The notes beneath the pieces were generated by a model. It had not been told where the DNA came from and ran no database searches. It was given only the letters and a program-made list of their open reading frames with translations. This document shows positions 25,571 to 35,447 of a stretch of 64,000 bases of DNA, one piece after another. Within the stretch, counting starts at the first letter, position 1; the number at the start of each line of letters is the position of its first letter. The stretch comes from Chaunax sp. Z400 (lineage: Eukaryota; Chordata; Actinopteri; Lophiiformes; Chaunacidae): contig CM075204.1 in NCBI GenBank assembly GCA_037577475.1, positions 2,899,001 to 2,963,000 of the forward strand, in the 5' to 3' direction. The position numbers and the translations under genes were made by a program.

Positions 25571-27472
25571 GTGATCGATCAATAGAAATCAAAATGCTGA
25601 TGTGAGTGAACGATCAATAGAAATCCGGATGCTAATGTGAGCAGGAGATCCACAGAAATCCATCTGCATCTGATGTGAGCGAACGATCAATAGAAAGACA
25701 AATGCTGATGTGAGCAGGCGATCCATAGAAATCCAGATGCTGATGTGAGCAGGTGATCCATAGAAGTTGAAATGCTGATCTGAGCAGGTGATCAATAGAT
25801 ATCCAAATGAAGTTGTGAGCGAACGATCAATAGATATCCAGATGCTTATGTGAGCAGGTGATCAATAGAAATCCTAATGCTAATGTGAGCATTGATCCAT
25901 AGAAATCCAGATGCTGATGCGAGCAAACGATCAATAGAAATCCAGATGCTGATACGAGCGAACAATCAATAGAAATACAAATGCTGAGTTGAGCAGAAGA
26001 TCCATAGAAATAAAAATGCTGATCTGAGCAGGTGATCAATATAAATACAAATGCTGATCTGGAAATGTGATCCATAGAAATCCAAATGCTGGGTGAGCGA
26101 ACGATCGATAGAAATACAAATGCTGATATGAGCGAACAATCAATAGAAATCCAGATGCTGATTTGAGCAGGCGATCCATAGAAATCCAGATGCTAATGTG
26201 AGCAGGTGACCCACAGAAATTCAGCTGCTGATGTGAGCGAACGATCAATAGAAATCCAGATGCTGATGTGAGCAGGCGATCCATAGAAATCCAGATGCTG
26301 ATGTGAGCAGGTGATCCATAGAACTTGAAATGCTGATCTGAGCAGGTGATCAATAAATATCCAGATGCTAATGTGAGAAGGTGATCGATAGAAATAATAA
26401 ACGCTGATCTGAGAAGGTGATCCATATAAATAAAAATGCTAATGTGAACAGGAGATCCATAGAAATCCAAATGAAGATGTGAGCGACCGATCAATACATA
26501 TCCAGATGCTTATGTGAGCAGGTGATCAATAGAAATCCTAATGCTATTGTGAGCAGGTGATCAATAGGAATCCAGATGTTGATGTGGGCGAATGATCAAT
26601 AGAAATCTAGATGCTGAGGTGAGCAGAAGATCCATTGAAATACAAATGTTGATGTGAACATGTGATCCATAAAAATCCAGATGTTAATGTGAGCAGGTGA
26701 TCCATAGAAATCCAGATGCTGATACAAGCGAACAATCAATAGAAATACAAATGCTGAGTTGAGCAGAAGATCCATAGAAATAAAAATGCTGATCTGAGTA
26801 GGCGATCAATAGAAATCCAAATGCTGATCTGAAAATGCGATCCATAGAAATCCAAATGCTGAGTGAGCGAACGATCAATAGATATCCAAATGCTAATGTG
26901 AGCAGGAGATCCATAGAAATCCAAATGAAGATGTGAGCGAACGATCAATAGATATCCAGATGCTGATGTGAGCAGGCGATCCATACAAAAAAAAAATCGC
27001 TGTTGTGATTAGGCAATGGATTGAAATAAAAAACGCTGATCTGAGCAGGCGATCTATAGAGTTCCGGATGCTGATCCGAGCAGGTGATTCACAGAAATCC
27101 AAATGCTAATGTGAGCAGGAGATCCATAGAAATCCAAATGAAGATGTGAGCGAACGTTCAATAGATATCCAGATGCTTATGTGAGCAGGTGATCAATAGA
27201 AATCCTAATGCTAATGTGAGCAGGTGATCCATAGAAATCCAGATGCTGATGCGAGCAAACGATCAATAGAAATCTAGATGCTGATGTGAGCAGATGATCC
27301 GTAGAAATACAAATGCTGATACGAGCAGGCGATCAATAGAAATACAAATGCTGATCTGGACATGTGATCCATAAAAATACAAATGCTGATGTGAGTGAAC
27401 GATAAATAGAAATCAAAATGCTGATGTGAGCGAATGATCAATAGAAATCCAGATGCTAATGTGAGCAGGTGA

Positions 27473-27628
27473 CACAGACAAATGTAGTGTATTTAGATCA
27501 AAACTACAATTAAGGAAGAATTTTTGAATTGACACGATTAGATACAAAGACCATCTGTAACGGAAATACTGACATTTAATTTTCTTAGTGTCGTCTGACA
27601 TCACTCTATTGTCTGTAATTTGCTCAGA
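27473..27628. repeat. 156-bp non-satellite insert, copy 7
   Basis: Counterpart of the block at 14391-14546, with the CAAAGACC variant. Confidence 0.75.
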
Positions 27629-29178
27629 GTGAACGATCAATAGAAATCAAAATGCTGATGTGAGTGAACGATCAATAGAAATCCAGATGCTAATGTGAGC
27701 AGGAGAGCCACAGAAATCCATCTGCATCTGATGTGAGCGAACGATCAATAGAAAGACAAATGCTGATGTGAGCAGGCGATCCATAGAAATCCAGATGCTG
27801 ATGTGAGCAGGTGATCCATAGAAGTTGAAATGCTGATCTGAGCAGGTGATCAATAGATATCCAAATGAAGTTGTGAGCGAACGATCAATAGATATCCAGA
27901 TGCTTATGTGAGCAGGTGATCAATAGAAATCCTAATGCTAATGTGAGCACGTGATCCATAGAAATCCAGATGCTGATGCGAGCAAACGATCAATAGAAAT
28001 ACAAATGCTGAGTTGAGCAGAAGATCCATAGAAATAAAAATGCTGATCTGAGCAGGCGATCAATATAAATACAAATGCTGATCTGGAAATGTGATCCATA
28101 GAAATCCAAATGCTGGGTGAGCGAACGATCGATAGAAATACAAATGCTGATATGAGCGAACAATCAATAGAAATCCAGATGCTGATTTGAGCAGGCGATC
28201 CATAGAAATCCAGATGCTAATGTGAGCAGGTGACCCACAGAAATCCAGCTGCTGATGTGAGCGAACGATCAATAGAAATCCAGATGCTGATGTGAGCAGG
28301 CGATCCATAGAAATCCAGATGCTGATGTGAGCAGGTGATCCATAGAACTTGAAATGCTGATCTGAGCAGGTGATCAATAAATATCCAGATGCTAATGTGA
28401 GAAGGCGATCGATAGAAATAATAAACACTGATCTGAGAAGGTGATCCATATAAATAAAAATGCTAATGTGAACAGGAGATCCATAGAAATCCAAATGAAG
28501 ATGTGAGCGAACGATCAATACATATCCAGATGCTTATGTGAGCAGGTGATCAATAGAAATCCTAATGCTATTGTGAGCAGGTGATCAATAGGAATCCAGA
28601 TGTTGATGTGGGCGAATGATCAATAGAAATCTAGATGCTGAGGTGAGCAGAAGATCCATTGAAATACAAATGTTGATGTGAACATGTGATCCATAAAAAT
28701 CCAGATGTTAATGTGAGCAGGTGATCCATAGAAATCCAGATGCTGATACAAGCGAACAATCAATAGAAATACAAATGCTGAGTTGAGCAGAAGATCCATA
28801 GAAATAAAAATGCTGATCTGAGTAGGCGATCAATAGAAATCCAAATGCTGATCTGAAAACGCGATCCATAGAAATCCAAATGCTGAGTGAGCTAACGATC
28901 AATAGATATCCAAATGCTAATGTGAGCAGGAGATCCATAGAAATCCAAATGAAGATGTGAGAGAACGATCAATAGAAATCTAGATGCTGATGTGAGCAGA
29001 TGATCCGTAGAAATACAAATGCTGATACGAGCAGGCGATCAATAGAAATACAAATGCTGATCTGGACATGTGATCCATAAAAATACAAATGCTGATGTGA
29101 GTGAACGATCAATAGAAATCAAAATGCTGATGTGAGCGAATGATCAATAGAAATCCAGATGCTAATGTGAGCAGGTGA

Positions 29179-29334
29179 CACAGACAAATGTAGTGTATTT
29201 AGATCAAAACTACAATTAAGGAAGAATTTTTGAATTGACACGATTAGATACAAAGTCCATCTGTAACGGAAATACTGACATTTAATTTTCTTAGTGTCGT
29301 CTGACATCACTCTATTGTCTGTAATTTGCTCAGA
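29179..29334. repeat. 156-bp non-satellite insert, copy 8
   Basis: Counterpart of the block at 16097-16252, with the CAAAGTCC variant. This is the last copy in the window. Confidence 0.75.
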
Positions 29335-32055
29335 GTGAACGATCAATAGAAATCAAAATGCTGATGTGAGTGAACGATCAATAGAAATCCAGATGCTAAT
29401 GTGAGCAGGAGATCCACAGAAATCCATCTGCATCTGATGTGAGCGAACGATCAATAGAAAGACAAAGGCTGATGTGAGCAGGTGATCCATAGAAGTTGAA
29501 ATGCTGATCTGAGCAGGTGATCAATAGATATCCAAATGAAGTTGTGAGCGAACGATCAATAGATATCCAGATGCTTATGTGAGCAGGTGATCAATAGAAA
29601 TCCTAATGCTAATGTGAGCACTTGATCCATAGAAATCCAGATGCTGATGCGAGCAAACGATCAATAGAAATACAAATGCTGAGTTGAGCAGAAGATCCAT
29701 AGAAATAAAAATGCTGATCTGAGCAGGCGATCAATATAAATACAAATGCTGATCTGGAAATGTGATCCATAGAAATCCAAATGCTGGGTGAGCGAACGAT
29801 CGATAGAAATACAAATGCTGATATGAGCGAACAATCAATAGAAATCCAGATGCTGATTTGAGCAGGCGATCCATAGAAATCCAGATGCTAATGTGAGCAG
29901 GTGACCCACAGAAATCCAGCTGCTGATGTGAGCGAACGATCAATAGAAATCCAGATGCTGATGTGAGCAGGCGATCCATAGAAATCCAGATGCTGATGTG
30001 AGCAGGTGATCCATAGAACTTGAAATGCTGATCTGAGCAGGTGATCAATAAATATCCAGATGCTAATGTGAGAAGGCGATCGATAGAAATAATAAACGCT
30101 GATCTGAGAAGGTGATCCGTATAAATAAAAATGCTAATGTGAACAGGAGATCCATAGAAATCCAAATGAAGATGTGAGCGAACGATCAATACATATCAAG
30201 ATGCTTATGTGAGCAGGTGATAAATAGAAATCCTAATGCTATTGTGAGCAGGTGATCAATAGGAATCCAGATGTTGATGTGGGCGAATGATCAATAGAAA
30301 TCTAGATGCTGAGGTGAGCAGAAGATCCATTGAAATACAAATGTTGATGTGAACATGTGATCCATTAAAATCCAGATGTTAATGTGAGCAGGTGATCCAT
30401 AGAAATCCAGATGCTGATACAAGCGAACAATCAATAGAAATACAAATGCTGAGTTGAGCAGAAGATCCATAGAAATAAAAATGCTGATCTGAGTAGGCGA
30501 TCAATAGAAATCCAAATGCTGATCTGAAAATGCGATCCATAGAAATCCAAATGCTGAGTGAGCGAAAGGATCAATAGATATCCAAATGCTAATGTGAGCA
30601 GGAGATCCATAGAAATCCAAATGAAGATGTGAGCGAACGATCAATAGATATCCAGATGCTGATGTGAGCAGGCGATCCATACAAAAAAAAAAATCGCTGT
30701 TGTGATTAGGCAATGGATTGAAATAAAAAACGCTGATCTGAGCAGGCGATCTTTAGAGTTCCGGATGCTGATCCGAGTAGGTGATTCACAGAAATCCAAA
30801 TGCTAATGTGAGCAGGAGATCCATAGAAATCCAAATGAAGATGTGAGCGAACGTTCAATAGATATCCAGATGCTTATGTGAGCAGGTGATCAATAGAAAT
30901 CCTAATGCTAATGTGAGCAGGTGATCCATAGAAATCCAGCTGCTGATGTGAGCGAACGATCAATAGAAATCCAGATGCTGATGTGAGCAGGCGATCCATA
31001 GAAATCCAGATGCTTATGTGAGCAGGTGATCCATAGAACTTGAAATGCTGATCTGAGCAGGTGATCAATAAATATCCAGATGCTAATGTGAGAAGGCGAT
31101 CGATAGAAATAATAAACGCTGATCTGAGAAGGTGATCCATATAAATAAAAATGCTAATGTGAACAGGAGATCCATAGAAATCCAAATGAAGATGTGAGCG
31201 AACGATCAATACATATCCAGATGCTTATGTGAGCAGGTGATCAATAGAAATCCTAATGCTATTGTGAGCAGGTGATCAATAGGAATCCAGATGTTGATGT
31301 GGGCGAATGATCAATAGAAATCTAGATGCTGAGGTGAGCAGAAGATCCATTGAAATACAAATGTTGATGTGAACATGTGATCCATAAAAATCCAGATGTT
31401 AATGTGAGCAGGTGATCCATAGAAATCCAGATGCTGATACAAGCGAACAATCAATAGAAATACAAATGCTGAGTTGAGCAGAAGATCCATAGAAATAAAA
31501 ATGCTGATCTGAGTAGGCGATCAATAGAAATCCAAATGCTGATCTGAAAATGCGATCCATAGAAATCCAAATGCTGAGTGAGCGAACGATCAATAGATAT
31601 CCAAATGCTAATGTGAGCAGGAGATCCATAGAAATCCAAATGAAGATGTGAGCGAACGATCCATAGATATCCAGATGCTGATGTGAGCAGGCGATCCATA
31701 CAAAAAAAAAATCGCTGTTGTGATTAGGCAATGGATTGAAATAAAAAACGCTGATTTGAGCAGGCGATCTTTAGAGTTCCGGATGCTGATCCGAGCAGGT
31801 GATTCACAGAAATCCAAATGCTAATGTGAGCAGGAGATCCATAGAAATCCAAATGAAGATGTGAGCGAACGTTCAATAGAAATCCAGATGCTGATGTTAG
31901 CAGATGATCCGTAGAAATACAAATGCTGATACGAGCAGGCGATCAATAGAAATAAAAATGCTGATCTGGACATGTGATCCATAAAAATACAAATGCTGAT
32001 GTGAGTGAACGATCAATAGAAATCAAAATGCTGATGTGAGCGAATGATTGGTTTT

Positions 32056-32067
32056 CAAGATGGCGCC
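32056..32067 (+). promoter_or_regulatory. YY1-like site at LINE 5' end, copy C
   Basis: CAAGATGGCGCC, identical to the site at 5743. Confidence 0.42.
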
Positions 32068-32187
32068 GCGCTAGTGGCAGCCTGTTGCAGCAGCTCCCGC
32101 TCACCTTGAGCTTTTTCTGCACTATTGTTTGTCTTTTTAACTTTCTTTAAGTTTTCCCTCGCTGTCTTGAGGGGTGCTCTTTGCACT

Positions 32188-32253
32188 ATGGAGGCCAAGC
32201 AGTTGATTTTTGCTTTGGCCTTCTGCGGTTTGTTTATTTCTGTTTCTTCCTGA
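32188..32253 (+). CDS. Short upstream reading frame in LINE leader, copy C
   Basis: Same 21-codon frame as in copy A, ending two bases before the ATG at 32256. Confidence 0.38.
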   Translation: MEAKQLIFALAFCGLFISVSS

Positions 32254-32255
32254 CC

Positions 32256-35225
32256 ATGACCGTGTCTGGGGACCTCGTGCGCTGCCATGGCCCTATTGTT
32301 TACAGTAGGGATCAGCTGTTAGCGCTCCGTAACATAGCGGTGCTGCCCCACGAGAGACCTGATGTCCCCCGAGAGTTGAAACGGAGGAGACGGGGGACCC
32401 GTGCCGGAGCCGAGCGTCGTGCTAGGAGGAGGAGATATCGACCAGTCCTCCCGTCCATCATCATGGGGAATGTGAGATCTCTCCCCAACAAGATGGACGA
32501 ATTAGCGGCGCTGACCCGGCACCAGAGGGAATACCGGGAGTGCAGCATCATGATGTTCACGGAAACATGGCTGACCGCGCTAACTCCAGACAGGGCTGCA
32601 GCGCTGGACGGCTTCAAGCTGTTGCGCGCGGACAGGACGAGGGAGAGTGGTAAGAGGAAAGGAGGAGGGCTGGCAGTGTTTGTGAATGATAGATGGTGTA
32701 ACTCTGGGCACATCACTATTAAAGAACAACTCTGCTGTAAGGACATTGAACTGTTAGCAGTTAGCATGAGACCTTACTACCTGCCGCGGGAATTCACGCA
32801 TGTTATCGCGGTAGCTGCGTATATCCCCCCCTCTGCTAACGCTGAAGCAGCCTGTGATGTCGTTCACTCTGTCACAGGCAGGCTGCAGACTCAACATCCA
32901 CAGGCCCTCCTTCTTATATCAGGGGACTTTAATCACGCCGCTCCATCTTCCACTCTGCCCACCTTCACCCAGTATGTCACATGCTGCACCAGAGACAATA
33001 AAACACTGGACTTACTGTATGCCAACACCAAGGAGGCATACACCTCATCAACCCTACCTCCCCTGGGAAGATCAGACCACAACCTGGTTCATCTCCTGCC
33101 TGTGTACAAACCTCTCGTACACAGGCAACCAGCTGTGTCCCGCACAGTGAAGAGATGGTCCGACGAGGCTGACGAGGCCTTGAAGGACTGTTTTGGTACA
33201 ACTGTGTGGCAGGAACTCTGTGATTCTCATGGGGAGGACATCAACAGTCTCACTGACTGTATTACAGACTATATTAACTTTTGTGTGGAAAACACCGTAC
33301 CCACCAGGACTGTACGGTGTTTTTCCAACAATAAACCGTGGATTAACCCTGACATAAAGGCTCTCCTCAAGGAGAAGAAGAGGGCCTTTAAGTCAGGAAA
33401 TAAGGAGGAGCTGAAGATTGTACAGAAGGAGCTAAGGAGGAAGATCAGGGAGGGGAAGAACAGCTTCAGGAGGAAGATGGAGGATCAGCTGCAGCAGAAC
33501 AACACCAGTGGAGTTTGGAAAGGCCTGAAAAACATCTCTGGCCACAAGGAACCAAACTCCCAGGCTGTGGGGGACCAACAGTGGGTGAATGATCTGAACT
33601 TATTTTTCAATAGGTTTGATCAGTCATCTGCCCCTCCCCCAGCCCAGCCAAGCCTGCTGCAACCCCCTTCATTGGCACCTCCAGGACACTGCCCCACCCC
33701 CTCCTCCACCTCTCTTCCTGCAACACTCAGCTCACAGCCACCCCCCACTGCTCATCTCATCAGCTCAACACCACCATCCCCCCCATCCACAAACTTCAGC
33801 ACACAGCCCACCTGCTCCACCCTGTCCCTCACAACTCTCCAGGTGAGAGATCAGCTCAGGAAGATGAAGGCGAGGAAGGCTGCGGGTCCGGACGGCATCA
33901 GCTCCAGGCTCCTGAAGTCCTGCGCAGACCAGCTGTGTGGGATAGTTGAACAAATGTTCAACCTGAGCCTGAAGCTGGGGAGAGTGCCACAGATGTGGAA
34001 AACATCCTGCGTGGTACCTGTCCCCAAGACTCCGCACCCCAAGGACCTCAACAGCTACAGGCCGGTGGCTCTAACATCCCACCTGATGAAGACCCTGGAG
34101 CGGCTGGTCCTTGTTCATCTCCGCCCCCTGGTGAGCCCAGCAATGGACCCGCTTCAGTTTGCCTACCAACCTGGCATCGGGGTGGACGACGCCGTCATCT
34201 TCCTACAACACCGAGCCCTCTCTCACCTGGAGAAGCCAGGAAGTACTGTGAGAATCATGTTCTTTGATTTCTCCAGTGCTTTCAACACAATACAGCCTCA
34301 GCTTCTGAAGGACAAGCTGGAGCACACCAGTGTGGACCACCACCTCACATGCTGGATACTGGACTACCTCACCAACCGTCCACAGTATGTGAGGTCACGA
34401 GACTGTGTGTCCAACATGGTTGTCTGCAGTACGGGGGCCCCACAGGGAACGGTCCTGGCTCCGTTCCTCTTCACCCTCTACACTGCAGACTTCCACTACA
34501 ACTCACCCACCTGTCACCTGCAGAAGTTCTCTGATGACTCTGCCATCGTCGGCCTCATCACAGATGGGGACGACGGGGAATACAGAGAACTGACGCAGGA
34601 CTTTGTGGACTGGTGCCAGCGGAACCAACTCCAGATCAACGCGGTGAAAACCAAGGAACTGGTGGTTGATTTCCGCAGGCACACACACTCCCCCCCGGAC
34701 CCGGTGAACATTCAGGGAACAGACATTGAGATGGTGACATCTTATAAGTACCTGGGTGTTCACCTGAACAATAAACTGGACTGGACAGACAATACCATGG
34801 CACTTTATAGGAAAGGCCAGAGCAGACTCTATCTGCTCAGGAGACTGAGGTCCTTTGGAGTGCAGGGAGCACTCCTCAAGACATTTTACGACACCGTGGT
34901 GGCATCAGCCATTTTCTATGGTGTGGTCTGCTGGGGCAGCGGCATCTCAGTGTCGGACAGGAAAAGACTCGACAAGCTAATAAGGAAGGCCAGCTCTGTC
35001 CTGGGATGCCCACTGGACCCAGTGGAGGTGGTGGGAGAAAGGAGGATGACAACTAAGCTGTCATCAATTATGGACAATCACTCACACCCGATGCGGGACC
35101 AAATAACAGCACTGGAGAGCTCCTTCAGCGACAGGTTGCTTCACCCAAAGTGCGTGAAGGAGCGCTTTCGCAAGTCTTTCCTTCCTGCAGCTGTTAGACT
35201 GTATAATCAGCACTGCTCCCAGTAG
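32256..35225 (+). CDS. LINE endonuclease-reverse transcriptase, intact (989 aa), copy C
   Basis: The protein appears identical to that of copy A over its full length. One synonymous change is visible (CGG to CGA in VRSRDC, near 34400). Endonuclease motifs (GNVRSLPNK, TETW, SGDFNHA, RSDH), the proline-rich linker, and reverse transcriptase motifs (FFDFSSAF, TGAPQG, FSDD, YKYLGV) are all present. It is uninterrupted, so together with copy A it could supply active protein if transcribed. Identity with A reflects duplication of the whole 13-kb unit rather than a second retrotransposition. Confidence 0.93.
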   Translation: MTVSGDLVRCHGPIVYSRDQLLALRNIAVLPHERPDVPRELKRRRRGTRAGAERRARRRRYRPVLPSIIMGNVRSLPNKMDELAALTRHQREYRECSIMMFTETWLTALTPDRAAALDGFKLLRADRTRESGKRKGGGLAVFVNDRWCNSGHITIKEQLCCKDIELLAVSMRPYYLPREFTHVIAVAAYIPPSANAEAACDVVHSVTGRLQTQHPQALLLISGDFNHAAPSSTLPTFTQYVTCCTRDNKTLDLLYANTKEAYTSSTLPPLGRSDHNLVHLLPVYKPLVHRQPAVSRTVKRWSDEADEALKDCFGTTVWQELCDSHGEDINSLTDCITDYINFCVENTVPTRTVRCFSNNKPWINPDIKALLKEKKRAFKSGNKEELKIVQKELRRKIREGKNSFRRKMEDQLQQNNTSGVWKGLKNISGHKEPNSQAVGDQQWVNDLNLFFNRFDQSSAPPPAQPSLLQPPSLAPPGHCPTPSSTSLPATLSSQPPPTAHLISSTPPSPPSTNFSTQPTCSTLSLTTLQVRDQLRKMKARKAAGPDGISSRLLKSCADQLCGIVEQMFNLSLKLGRVPQMWKTSCVVPVPKTPHPKDLNSYRPVALTSHLMKTLERLVLVHLRPLVSPAMDPLQFAYQPGIGVDDAVIFLQHRALSHLEKPGSTVRIMFFDFSSAFNTIQPQLLKDKLEHTSVDHHLTCWILDYLTNRPQYVRSRDCVSNMVVCSTGAPQGTVLAPFLFTLYTADFHYNSPTCHLQKFSDDSAIVGLITDGDDGEYRELTQDFVDWCQRNQLQINAVKTKELVVDFRRHTHSPPDPVNIQGTDIEMVTSYKYLGVHLNNKLDWTDNTMALYRKGQSRLYLLRRLRSFGVQGALLKTFYDTVVASAIFYGVVCWGSGISVSDRKRLDKLIRKASSVLGCPLDPVEVVGERRMTTKLSSIMDNHSHPMRDQITALESSFSDRLLHPKCVKERFRKSFLPAAVRLYNQHCSQ

Positions 35226-35400
35226 ACCAAACAATTAGTAGTACTGTGAGAATTACTGAGACACTTTTTCTAATAGTACTGTGAATATATTTTTGAGACA
35301 CTTTACCCCCCTCCTTTATTGTATTGTATTTTTTAAAAATGTTATTTCCCCTCCTCCTGCTGTGTTTTTTGTACACTGTGCTGCTGCAATATTGTAAATT

Positions 35401-35447
35401 TCCCCACTGTGGGACTAATAAAGGGATATCTTATCTTATCTTATCTT
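35401..35447 (+). terminator. LINE 3' end: hairpin, polyadenylation signal, ATCTT tail, copy C
   Basis: Same arrangement as copy A, with AATAAA at 35417-35422. Confidence 0.73.

Larger units (their letters stand above)
13231..26312. repeat. Higher-order repeat unit, copy B (13.08 kb)
   Basis: This copy has the same order of landmarks as copy A but is 148 bp shorter. Two changes account for this: a 79-bp deletion inside the LINE frame, and a net loss of 69 bp in the satellite upstream of the LINE. The satellite loss is one block shortened by 105 bp (three 35-bp monomers, near 16800) and one lengthened by 36 bp (a monomer duplicated near 17060-17110, plus one base in GCGAAAGGATC near 17414). 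Several single-base variants are shared with copy C and not A, so B and C look like the closer pair. Confidence 0.93.
22217..32048. repeat. 35-bp GATC satellite between LINE copies B and C
   Basis: This continues the same array. The unit border at 26312/26313 is inside, and the block marker recurs at 26313, 28337, 30008 and 31028 (blocks of 2024, 1671, 1020 and 1021 bp). A-rich variants are near 22825, 23430, 24925, 26990, 30685 and 31700. Three 156-bp inserts and one variant-rich stretch are listed separately. No gene is seen. Confidence 0.95.
32049..35447 (+). mobile_element. CR1/L2/Rex1-like LINE, copy C, near full length
   Basis: Third copy at the same satellite position with the same ATGAT flanks (32044-32048 and 35448-35452). 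Its length equals that of copy A. The 3' UTR shares the TTTTTTAAAAATG variant with copy B, where A reads TTTTTTTAAAATG. Confidence 0.93.

Noticed and set aside
5736..35447. Three independent LINE insertions
   Set aside because: Identical insertion points, flanks and surrounding variant monomers at a 13-kb period require one insertion followed by duplication.
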